In this document: in pieces, positions 13,316 to 24,700 of the stretch
Layout: every line of letters starts with the position of its first letter
Position numbering within the stretch: the first letter of the stretch is position 1
Source: Dipetalonema caudispina
Lineage: Eukaryota; Nematoda; Chromadorea; Rhabditida; Onchocercidae
Length of the DNA stretch: 64,000 bases
NCBI GenBank assembly: GCA_013365325.1
Contig: JABVXV010000245.1
Location: 1-64,000 of the forward strand
Direction: 5' to 3'
The notes under the pieces: model-generated
Told to the model about the DNA's origin: nothing
Databases searched by the model: none
The model's input: only the letters and a program-made list of their open reading frames with translations
Made by a program: the position numbers and the translations under genes

Positions 13316-14859
13316 CTATTCACTACTACTTTCTTCCCGGTCTTCCGGAAGATCATCCACATATTCACCGGTATCAGCACTATCATCTACCTGCAAATTA
13401 TTCATTGCATTGTGAAACCACTCTCATATATATGTGTTGGATAGACCTTAACATGGACCTATAATAATATATACACAAACGCCAGACATAAAATGAGATT
13501 TTCAAGAATACTTCTTTCCTTTATTTCTCCTGTTTCGTTTTTTTCTTTTCGATATTTTCTATAATTCTGCAGAATTCCTCCATCTTTAATGTCTAAATGC
13601 AAACGTTAACGTTTGACTTACTCTTTGTGAAATGCTTGCTTGTGTTTTATCGATCAACATTGATGTCACTAACGATACATCTTCGAATTCTGTTTCTGAT
13701 TGTGTTTTATTAATTCTTAACTTTTCATCTTTACTTTCCTGTTCTCCTGAAAAAGAAAATGGTTTTTTTTTTATAGATATTGTAATGATTTTAATTTATC
13801 TGTAAAAAGGCGTTAAAGATGTGGACTATTTGTTGTGCCTTAACTTATTAAAGATTAAACTTCATTTGATAAACTTTTCTTTTTTTTGCTATTAATCAAT
13901 ATTATAATTATCAAACTACCTGTATCAGGTTGTGTGGGTTGCAGAGAAATCATTTTAACGGTTACTTCTGATCGTATCGGCGCTGTTGAAGACAGTTTTG
14001 GTACTGTCTTTTTGAGGGTTTCTGTTGCCATTTTTTTAGAAGTTTGTCGTAGCGTGGAAACTGCACACGCTGGCAGTGACTGTTTTGTTGCCATCTAAAT
14101 TATGAATGTCGTGATAAGATGATTATAACTATTATATCCCGGTAATAGAAATAATGAAACCATAAATTTTTACTTGATGTCATAAGCCAAGACAAACTTC
14201 GAATATTTCAATCGTGTGAAAGAGAAACCATGATGTATACAAGTTTTATTATGAAGAGCTAGAAAATGTGCAAATTGTTTATTATTGATACAAATAAGTA
14301 TTATCTCACGTTAATCAAAACTCCATAAAAAATCTATGCTAGACAATATACCGTGGAAAACTGGCGGGAAGTTTTACTCAATAATTGCAAATATGACATT
14401 TCGATACTTCTATTTTTTTACAATGAAAAAGTTTCTTTTTCTTGTGGTTTTAAATTTAGTAACATTTGGGAATAACAAAAATGAAAATTTTTCGATAATT
14501 CTTCAAAATACAATGTACCTTTTTATTTTTTAAATGTTCATCTTAATTATAAAATTTGTGATCTAAAAACTTCTGAAAGAATTTCACAATTATTGAAGTT
14601 TAGATGAAACAAGGCAAATTAATCTAAAATTACCTACCAGCAATATGAGAAAAAAGTATGAAATTAACCGATAAATTTACAATGATCAAATCGGTAAAGT
14701 TTTGTAAAAATAAACAAATCACCAGTACTTGCTGAATAACATCATAAGGTTGAAACAATAACCTTCTATTGTGCTTACCGCTTGACTTCCGATCAAAACT
14801 TTGGCATTTTGTGGTGTTGTTTCCTCGACTTTTTGTTTAGTTTTAGTTCTGCACAACAT
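13316..14859 (-). CDS. uncharacterised small acidic Ser/Thr-rich protein, 151 residues
   Basis: I do not recognise this protein. Four exons, 14859-14779, 14094-13920, 13746-13622 and 13390-13316, join in phase. The N-terminal half is basic and Ser/Thr/Lys-rich (TKTKQKVEE, TSKKMATETLKKTVPKL). The C-terminal third is acidic, ending DDLPEDREESSSE. There is no signal peptide, membrane segment or cysteine pattern, so it is probably intrinsically disordered and nuclear or cytosolic. Exon 2 itself begins with ATG directly after an acceptor AG, so translation could start at 14094, giving 124 residues. I prefer the longer form because exon 1 ends in a good GTAAGC donor at matching phase. Confidence 0.55.
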
Positions 14860-16484
14860 AATTATGACATTCAATAATGCAAAATGACAAAATAGTCCAA
14901 ATGGTACTGAAAAGTACAATCTGTAATTAACCCGAAATTAATTTCAGGTGTGGGATGTCAATTTTCATTGCGTTCGATATTTATAGAACCGTAACATTTA
15001 GAGCTTTTTTTTAGTTTTTTTCCTATGACTAATATATTATTCTATGTGTTATATGCCATCTGTCTATTTCAGCATGTCACATGCATTTGGACAATAAATT
15101 CAATTATTTTCTTAGATTTAATTCATAAACTTTTTATCTATAAATTATTGCAATCATAATTGTGTCAAACATCTTTTTTCTTATCTAACCGTGCTTTTCA
15201 AAGTTTTTTTTTTTAGTTTCTTCCATTTTACCTCTTCATTAACTTCTCATATGTTCACCTAATTTTCTTATTCCTATCTTAATAATAAGTTCGAGGCGCC
15301 ACTTGCTTTAGTGAAGTCCAAAACTTTGATGATAACAGTTGAATAAAATTTAGTGAAATTTAAATCGAAATTCGGGAATAGAAATTAACTTGTTTTAGTA
15401 GGTGAGAAATCAGTCCTTTCAGTTTTCACTACGGCAAATAATTTCTTAATTTTTATGCTCATTGCATCACTAATTTTTGATGGTATTAATAACTGCAAGA
15501 CGTTTGAAAGGTGTAATTGCAGGCCATAATTATCCTTAATGATTGAACAAGTAAGACAAATATAAATGTTAACATCTGTAATATAATGCTTGGTAAATTT
15601 ACGTTGATATACAAATATTTTCGGTTATGCATAATACATATGGTCGATGCACATGATGATTTATTTGGTTAAATTAATTGTCATGCAGATATGCATATCT
15701 TCCTAATTGAAAATTGCTAGATTTCATTTATGTAATCGATGTGAAAAAGCCATGCAGGTGTTTCACTATATGTTAGCGAAGTATGCATTATTCTCAAAAT
15801 TCCACTAGTCAGTATGATTACTTATCGTAATTGAGGTGAGCGGTACTTGCAGGTTTTTTTGAATAGTCATAAAATAATATGAAATGACTTACTTATGTGT
15901 TAAGAGTAGCTTAAAATGACTCACAAAGATTATTAATGAAGAAATCGATCGATGTATAGCCTAGAACATTCATTCGGTGAACAGTGCTGCACTAAATGAT
16001 GAATTAAGAAGGATAAAAATGAATTATTCTCTGGAATGACATTATTTTTATAATTTTTATACCGAAAAAGATTATTTCGAAGTTTCCAAATATGCTAATT
16101 TATAAACATACGTACAGAAAGGCATAGTTGCATATTATTCTACCATGTAAATAAGAAAGCTCATATATATAGTTCGCATCGTTACTGTCATATGCATTTC
16201 TTACTGAGTCGTATTCGGGAATTGAGTATGTTATAATGACAATATTCCAGGATGATGATGCGACGAAGCTAAAAAATCTCATCGCATTTGTGAAATTTTC
16301 TTGAATCATGAAAAGCTTCAACTTTTCAAACTATTTTTCGAGAAATTGGCCGAAGATGGTTGCAAGTTTTTAAAGGCGAGTACTATTCGTTATGGAATTA
16401 AGCAAACTTTCGTTAGTTATTATAGATTGCTGCAATAAATTGATGGCAAATTGAGTTATATCTTGCAGATTTTTTGCAAGAGGA
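14860..16484. other. divergent intergenic region
   Basis: Between the small acidic protein gene (minus) and WASH1 (plus). It is expected to hold both promoters and possibly a non-coding or short coding 5' exon of WASH1, because an acceptor-like TTGCAG sits at 16465-16470 just before the WASH1 ATG. No other gene is supported. Confidence 0.45.
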
Positions 16485-19400
16485 ATGTCTGTTTGCATGA
16501 TACCGAGTGATGCAAGTCATGAAGAAGCCGTGGAATGGGTTGTGTTCAGTTTAGAACAGCTGATAAACTTGTCCAATCAAGTATTCGAAAGTTTATCAAA
16601 TAGGATAAAAAATTTTAGTGAGCATATCGATCGAATACAATTGGATCTGGGGCGAGTTGCCAAAAAAATTGAGCAAATCAGAGAGGTTAGTGATGACTTC
16701 TGTAGGAATGGTCTTCTTTTTCCCACACCCACTTACTATCAGGTGTTCATTTGCATTTGTCAGCATGTTTTACAAAAAATTGTTAAAATGAGACTAAAAA
16801 ATTGTTGATTATGATAATTAAGGTATACCAATATTATTTGATTATTCAGATGAACACTGCCATCGTAATTAGTGCCCCTGGCAAGTTTATTAAAACCGAA
16901 AATGAATGCCAGCGGAGTGTTTTGGGCAGAGGATTACGTACAAATGTAAATGCTTCGAGAAAGGTTAACAAGAAGCACATGTATAATTTAACCGAGTCAA
17001 AAGATGTTGCAGCAGTTTTGGATGAGAAGCAAAAATTTTACCGGTTCACAGAACGAGGAATGATGCCGAACAAACAAAGTAATCTTCGTTTATCTTAAGG
17101 AAGATTTGTATTCCTAGTTTGTGTAGATATATATATACATATATATATATATTTATATATATATATATATATAAAATCTTGTTCATAGCTTTCATCAAGA
17201 TAAAGTTTTTTCAGTCATTTTCATCTAATATAGAAGTGATGGGAAAAGTGGTTTTGAGTGGAGCTTGAAATTAAGAGAAAAAATCGAAACTCACTGTGGT
17301 TCCTGGGGAACTTGAATTATACTCTTTCAAAAAAGAACGGATGTGAATTAAGCTTTGCTTTCAGCCAAACAGATTCCTGATAATTTGCAGTCAGCTGCCG
17401 ATTTGTTGCTCTTCAACACTACTCTGAATGTCTATACTGACGATCGATTCATGGATCCTTTTGATAATATGAAAATTGAGGTAAGCTTGAATCTCTTTTA
17501 TTCCTTTAAAGGGATGATCAGAAATTTGGCCTTTATTCAGAACAGGCATCCAGTTACCCGGACTTTACATGATTCTTTTAGTTGCGCATGGAATTGGAAT
17601 CTCAGGTACAACAACTTGCACCAGTGGCTGATGACTCAACTTTGGCGGTGAGCGTGAAGCAGAAAACGGATCCTCTGCTGTACCAACCGGAATTCGGTTC
17701 ACTTCAGAATTTCAGTCTTCCAGAATTGTTATTCACTTCAACGAGTATACTTTTGATATCTCATATAATTGCTCTTAAATTTGCTGATCACGATCACCAT
17801 TTCTAAAGACATACATCTAAGAAAGAAGTTATCACTACTCTCCTTTCTTGGTCTTACATCTTTTGCTATAATGCCCTAAAGAAGCTTTTAGTCGAAATAT
17901 TCACTTCATATATCCGTAAGTTTCCTTATTGGCTAGATTTTTTGCTAAAGGTCTACTTGTTCAATAAATAAAAGTCTTCATGATGAGCATTCGAATATTT
18001 ATGAACATTTGTTTGTTTTGGATGAAGCGCATATTTGCAAGATGGTTTGATTCCAGGCTTTCCTGCAGATTCGCTGGCTATTCGGAAATCTTTAGGACGG
18101 GATATATCAGGCGGTACTGAATCACAAGATGTTCCAGTTGTGGAAAAGGATATCAATAAGGAAGAAACGCCGGTCAAGCCGAAATTAGCCGTGGCGGAAG
18201 ATACCAAACCAATCATAATAATAAATGACGATATCGCAGCTGGTTCGCAATTCTTCACTACAAAAATAAACAAAGCACATGAAGCATTGTCTAATGCAAC
18301 AAAACAGCAAATAGCATGTTCGGATGCTCCTCAAGAATCAGAAACTATGAATTCTATCCCATCAATTAGCGGTTCGTTTCAACTCATGTAAATTCGTTCT
18401 TCATTATCATTTTAGATAGTTTCATCATACCATTATTGCTACATTCAAGCACTTTTACTTAGCAGAAGATGTTTCAAATTTGCTCATCACCTAAAAATTG
18501 GAGGTGTTTTTTAAACAAACGGTAAACAGCGAATCAGGCATGACAAAAGGCGGGGGACAGAACTGTGAAACGAAATCGTTAACACTGCCGTTATATCACT
18601 TGTATGCGGAGTGTGCTTCGGGACATGGTTCTAGAATCTCAAGACATAAATTTAAGTTAGTATTTATTATAGTAATTTTATTGATCTTCTGTGCTTGATA
18701 AGTCTTTGTTACTATTATTTTAAGTTGATATCTTGTGCTGCGAATTTTTGGAATCCGATCTCCATTTCGTTCTTTTTGTCTTCAGAACCTCTGAGTTAAT
18801 TTTGTAACACTGCGAGAATGTCATGAAAAAAAAAAAAAAAAAACAAATTTGTCGATTAGGCCAGCTATACATCCTCCTTTCTCGTCTTTATTTTCTGAGT
18901 AATCTGTGTCCCTTTTCTTTGTAAAAATTTGATAGAATGGAAGTATTCCTCTTTCTTTATTCTTCGTTAATAAATAGTCGTACCTTCATAAAGATTAAGC
19001 GCAATCCAAGCGCTTTTTCTCTCTCCTACCCTTTTTCTTTTATTTGGAATGTTTAATTTATAGTTCTATAATGATTTGAGGAATCTGATTATTGTCATCT
19101 GGATTCGCAGAACTATTGGTCTTCAGATTCATCGAAGCAAGAAAAGAGATTTCGCGATAAATCTCGGCTCTCCATTATTCTAAAGAATATTTATGTTTTA
19201 TATGAATGTTTCATAGTTTATTTTTTCAGAAAAAATACCGTCTGTGCTTCCACCACCACCGCCTCCTCCTCCACCACTACCGCCTCCTCCTCTATCACTA
19301 GTTCAGCTTACAACGCAAGCCACAAATAGTGGTCAGTCGAAGCCGATAATTGCATTTAATGATGGTAGAGCTAATTTAATGGATGCTATACGAAGGGCTG

Positions 19401-19959
19401 GAGGTGTCAAAGGTGCGAAACTACGCTCAATACGAAAACGAGTAAGTAACTTTACAAAATCAACATCCTTCGCACTTTCGACGATAAAAATGCGGATGAG
19501 ATTCATCTTACAGAATTGATGAATAGATCATTTTCAGGAAGAAGTGCTTGCTGAGAATGCATCTGTCCTGCCCAAACGAAATGTGCTTGCTTCTTCGTCT
19601 AGCGATGATTTGATGTCTTCGCTGACGAAAGCTTTGGAACAGAGGCGTAAAGGTACTAAAATTTCAATCACATTTATTACTAAACATTTTTTTTTTTTCT
19701 TTTTGTAAGTTCTACGAATTTTCTGTGGAAGTAAAACATTGTGTCTATCGATCATGTTGTGCAATAAGTTACTGGTAAATTACTTTTGGAAACTTTAGGA
19801 ATATTTGGGAAGAAATCGGAACGTCGCAAACCAATAAAATCTTCAGGATTAAGTGAAGGAGCATTTGCACATATGAGTGCCCGAATACCGCCACCACCGC
19901 CCAAAGAAGATAATGATGAATGTGATGTTGATAAAATCGACGATTATGAGTGGGAATGA
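16485..19959 (+). CDS. WASH1: WASH complex subunit 1 (Arp2/3 nucleation-promoting factor)
   Basis: Eight exons, 16485-16685, 16850-17078, 17365-17480, 17582-17727, 18028-18371, 19230-19441, 19538-19652 and 19799-19959, join in phase to 507 residues (human about 465). WASH1 sits in the endosomal WASH complex and activates Arp2/3 to build actin patches for retromer-linked sorting. The N-terminal homology region contains EEAVEWVVFSLEQL. LLLFNTT is the typical WASH block. A proline tract occurs in exon 6. The WH2 motif follows (NLMDAIRRAGG, then AKLRSIRKR), then the connector. The acidic C-terminus ends DDYEWE with the Arp2/3-binding tryptophan. The start at 16485 is the first ATG of the exon, but the residues before the EEAV block look short against other WASH proteins, so an upstream exon may exist. 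Confidence 0.95.
17125..17174. repeat. (TA)n microsatellite in a WASH1 intron
   Basis: An alternating T/A stretch broken by a few C and T interruptions, inside intron 2 of WASH1. Shorter (TA)n runs lie at about 12151-12170 and 10180-10194. Confidence 0.9.
18826..18843. repeat. poly(A) tract in a WASH1 intron
   Basis: A run of 18 A within the long fifth intron of WASH1 (18372-19229). The rest of that intron holds only chance ORFs. Confidence 0.9.
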
Positions 19960-20661
19960 TGAAGTGTATCATATCTCATATTCTTCTTAATAGTTGCTGT
20001 AATCATTTTCTAATAGGCCACAGCATCATGGCTGGACTGGTCGTTATTGCTATTATAGAATTCACGACATTGTCTCCATAGAAATCTCTAAAACTACTTA
20101 TTTTTTGATATTTGAAAGGCTGAACCTTATCGTGTTGAAAATCTTCTATCCCATCTCTTTTTTGTACATACTGGATGCTGAGTATTCTCAAAACTACCCA
20201 CAATTTAATAAGAAGATAGGCAATGTGATTGGCAGCTGATAATACAGATCCGGTAAAGTAATACGATCACAGATACATCCTCAATGTTTATGGATTAAGT
20301 TTGGTTTCGAATGGTGTTAATTTTGAACTAATCATTTAATTGATTTTTGATTTCCTTCTGCGAATATATCAGAGTAAATGCATGTGTTATAAAGTTTCAT
20401 ATGTTCCTCTAACATTTATTTTATGTATGTTATTGACAATACTTGAAATTTATGGATCTATTTCGCTTATGAAAGCATGGTCAGTCGGTTTTTACGTCTT
20501 TTTTCAATTGAAATTTGTTTTTTAATTCATTGTTGGGATTTTTGTTTCTCAAATTGGAGAGAAAGGATAATAAAGAATGATTATTAACTAGAAGATACTT
20601 TAGGAATATTTTCAACAAAACTTAATTGGAGAGGTTCTTCTATGATTAATAATAGAACCGT
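19960..20661. other. intergenic region between WASH1 and PIGP
   Basis: A 702-nt same-strand gap. It carries the WASH1 3' UTR and PIGP upstream sequence. A TAATAG acceptor-like site at 20649-20654 lies 7 nt before the PIGP ATG and could be used by a spliced leader. No further coding sequence is supported. Confidence 0.5.
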
Positions 20662-21754
20662 ATGGTTATTGTCGATGATATACTAGAAAGCAGTTCAGAT
20701 TCGATCCCACCGTATGCCTCACCTAATCCTTCACCTGCTCGAGGAATATACGGTATGCTCAGTTTCTTTAAATTATGCTGGTACAACATTCAGTCGTTTG
20801 TAGTACAATTGTTAGATCTGCTAATTTATTTAATACCATCTTGTAGCCTTACTAAGAAATGAAGTAAGAAAGTTTGAAAGTACTACTCGAGTAAAGTGCG
20901 TGCAAATTATTAGGATGTAAGTTTGACTTTTTTTAAGTAAGTAGAAAGAAAAGAAACAAGACAGTTCATTAGGTAGTGTGATTATTTCTTGAATCTTTAG
21001 GTAAGCTAATCCAATAAGGAGACAAAATTTATTGGTATATTTTCTTTTTTTTGATGAAGTGAAAAGTTTGAAGATCTCAGGTTTGAAGTATTACATTTAT
21101 TGGTATATATTTCAGGTTTTGCATTATTTGTCTGTTCTTGGTTTTCTTTGACCTTATATTTAATTTGGGCACTTCTCCCGACATCGTATTTGGAATTACT
21201 TCATTTAACATACTTGCCGGCCAAATATTGGGCTATCGCTATACCATTACTGTTACCGATAGCAGTTGCTGCATTTATTATTCTTGTATTAGCACATAAT
21301 CTTATCCAGTTGCATGGCGTTTTTGAGAACATCGAAGTAATTCTTGTTTGCTTTCTTGGAAGTGAAGTAGTTTGTTTTTTGGAATCAAGTAGTTTGTTTC
21401 TTGGAACGTTTTGAGTTTGGCTTGTTTTGGACTTGGTCATACTTTTTGGTATTCTCTACAGATTGTAGAAGACGATTTTGGAGGAAGCACGGCAGCTGGC
21501 AGTGTTGATTTGCAGTCTTTTTTTGCAAATACCAGAAGTCTTTATGATAGGAAGGGTAAGTATTTCGGTCAAAAAAGAAAAACCTCACTTCCTGAATTAT
21601 CAATATTTTTTAAAGAATAAAACTGACTAGATATTATTTCAAATGTACGCCGGCTTAATATTTTCGAGAAAACTTTTATTTTAAACATTATGAATTATTA
21701 GTGTTTCTCGTTGTTTCAGCACCCTGCATTGCTGATATTAGTGAAGACAATTAA
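20662..21754 (+). CDS. PIGP: PIG-P, GPI-GlcNAc transferase subunit P
   Basis: Four exons, 20662-20752, 21116-21336, 21462-21555 and 21720-21754, join in phase to 146 residues, within the usual size range. PIG-P is a small two-helix ER membrane subunit of the GPI-N-acetylglucosaminyltransferase complex, which adds GlcNAc to phosphatidylinositol as the first step of GPI-anchor synthesis. The family core is plain: ARGIYGFALFVCSW opens helix 1, WALLP follows, then the signature LTYLPAKYWAIAIP, then helix 2. The short last exon encodes ADISEDN, matching the conserved C-terminal D-I-S motif of the family. The stop lies only 35 nt before the NOA1 ATG on the same strand, so the two are probably made from one transcript. 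Confidence 0.95.
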
Positions 21755-21789
21755 TTCCGAAAGTAAGGAAATACGCGATAGCTATTATT

Positions 21790-24700
21790 ATGTTGTGTGG
21801 AACATTTCGGATCTTAACATTGTTTCCATTTTCGTTATTGTTTGTGCGACAGCAAACGCAGTCACTTGGTCGACGTTTGCGACGAAAAACAAAAACTGTT
21901 CAAAATATTCCGGCAAAGGCGCTTTCAGTTTCGAAAATTAATGAATTGATTCGGAAGCGATTAGAAACTTCTTGGTGTGAAGATCATGCATCTACTTCGG
22001 AAATGGATTTGGAGTCTTTATCTGCTAACAGATATTTGGAGTATGCTTTATTTTGATTGCCATTTTGAAAATGCTTCGGTCGAACTTAATTTCTTGCAAC
22101 ATCTTAATTCCATGCTAGATCTTAAAATTTCGAAAAAATCTGCAACAGATTTTTTATTGGTTATTGATTTCAGGATAAATGTCAGCAACTATACTTCGAT
22201 TGTTGCATCTCGACAAGCTAAGAAAGAAAAAGATGAACAAAGAAAGAAAGAATTAACAGTTGGACGTGGATATGAAGAAATTGGAAAAGGGCATAATGTA
22301 ATTTCCACATTTTATCTTCTTTATAGAAGCCGCTTTATGATATTTCAAAATTGAATTTGGAAATTCCAATTTCGAATTATACAGATCTTCTCAACGTTGA
22401 TTGATTGTTTTCTATAGTAATGTTTACTGATAGTCGAGGATATAACTTTAAGCCTGATATGTATGAAATTTTGATAAAAAATTAAGATGATCTAGCAGCA
22501 CTACTTCCTTACAGGATTTTTTGTTAGCTGGTTCCTTTCTGTTGAAAGCGGATTCGATGATTTTAAAAAGTCATGCGGAAAATTCGTCGATATTTTCTAA
22601 GCTTCCTGATTCCGATCGTGGTTTTTACATTTACGGAGATAGCTTTATCGATGAATTTGTTGTTGGTTCAACGGCAGATATACCTGGTGATGAACTGGAA
22701 AAGTTTGTATCACTTCCATTTAAAGCTTAAGTTAGATTTCCGTAGGTTTTGTAAAGAATGTGTGGGTTTCTGTTTGACAATCATTTGTCGCATAGTGCAT
22801 AGTACTTCTGGAATTTTAGTGTTGACGATGAAATCGTAGTTCGTTACGGTGCTGAAGATGCTGTTGAAGAAATTGATTTTCAACTTCCAGGGCAAAACAG
22901 CAATCCAAAGGTACGTTTTTGTTTTGTCACTGTTATTTATACATTGATTATGGGTTCTTGAAATTTATCTTCAGAAATATCCGTCTTTAGACAGTATAAA
23001 CACTGGGAAAATTATGTTTTTTTTTCGTTACAATTGTCATTTGATAATTTTCAGGATAACCTAATGGAGGACGAGAGCGATGAATTTTTGGGTAACTACG
23101 GTACAGTTGATTCATCAGTACCCTCCTCAAATAAGCGTTGTAGTGCTTGTGGAGCGAATTTCCACTGTCAGGTAGGAAGTCATCATCAATATCCTAACTT
23201 TTTTATCAAAACTTGATACAAAGCAATTAAATGATTAGTTTTTGGTGCAGTAATGATTAAGTGGGTCGATATTGGAAGTTAGAAATCGAGCGAAATTGTT
23301 TTTTAGATGTCAACACCATGAAAGACAATGTATTATCCTCAAACTTCGTTGTTATTTCCAGGATGCTTCTCTGCCAGGTTTTGTGCCTGCAGAAATTTTT
23401 TTGAGATTGGATAACTACAAGGATCAATTGTGCCGCAGGTGCTACATGCTCAAAAGGCATAATTTTTTGGTTAGTAATCTCATCTGTTGAGTGGATAGTT
23501 TGGTAAACAAGCGCTTTCTATATGTATTTGTAATAAAAATCGAAGCCATTATACTGTTACAATGTATGCAAAATCCTTTGCATCATGTTTTGTTTGAACC
23601 ACAGCAGAATATAATTTCGTTCCTATTTATTTTACTAGTTCAGTAATAAGTCATCAAAATCAAGTATTATGAGACTAGTTTAAATTTCTAACCTACGTTT
23701 GAATAGGCAGTGAAGCGGTTACCATTCGTTTTATTGCAGCTGAATGTTAATGTTTGTGAAGTGGATTATCATTCGATGATGAAACATTTAAAATTAAAGC
23801 AGGAAGCGCTAATAATACTTGTTATCGATATGTGTGATTTGCCGGGATCCATTTATTCTGAATTACCAAAAATAATTGGTTATCAGAAACCTATGATTGC
23901 TGTTGGTATGTCGTTTTCTTTTCTCTCACTACAAGCTCATAAACTGTGAATGAATGTTCTTTTGATTATTGGTAGACGCTATTGTTCTTCATCCCACGAG
24001 AAATTCGTGGAATTGAAAATTTACTGCACTTAATGATTAACCAATACAATTAAAATATTTTATTTTATAGTAATTATTATAGGAAATAAGGTTGACTTAT
24101 TGCCTCCAGATGCACGCTGTGGTTTTTTGCGTCACTTTCGACAAATTTTGCATAATTCATTGAAGGAAGCAGGATTTGTTGATAATTTCAACATTTTACA
24201 CACATCACTTATTAGCGCGAAAACAGGATATGGTGTCGAGGATCTTATTACTGTTCGTATTTTAGTGAATTTTCTCATTTTTCATTTTTGAAAGATTGTT
24301 GCTGTGGTAAAAATATCATTTATTTGAGCAGTCAAATATTCCAGGTGAAATTTATGAAATCTTCCCTAAGATCCTAACCCAAATGGATAAAAAAAATGTC
24401 TCAAGAGATATTTTTCCTAACTGGTTTTTCTTAAATTTGACAGTTTTTCATGTAATAAGATTTTGCCGCTATTTCATCAATATTTGGAAACAAAACTCAA
24501 ATTGTTGCATAAAGCGATACTAAATTTTTTATTTCGTAGCAGATAATGATCTATGCTTTTATAGTATCATAAAAGGCTACATTATTGCAGAACATATTCT
24601 TAAGATTTTCAACTCGAGACACTTTACGGAATGATATGTATTTAGTCGGATGTACGAATGCAGGAAAATCGTACGTTACTTCTACTGATTGATTAAATCT

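Noticed and set aside
18498..18698. 66-codon ORF within a WASH1 intron
   Set aside because: The flanking WASH1 exons join in phase across it and the protein match continues without it.
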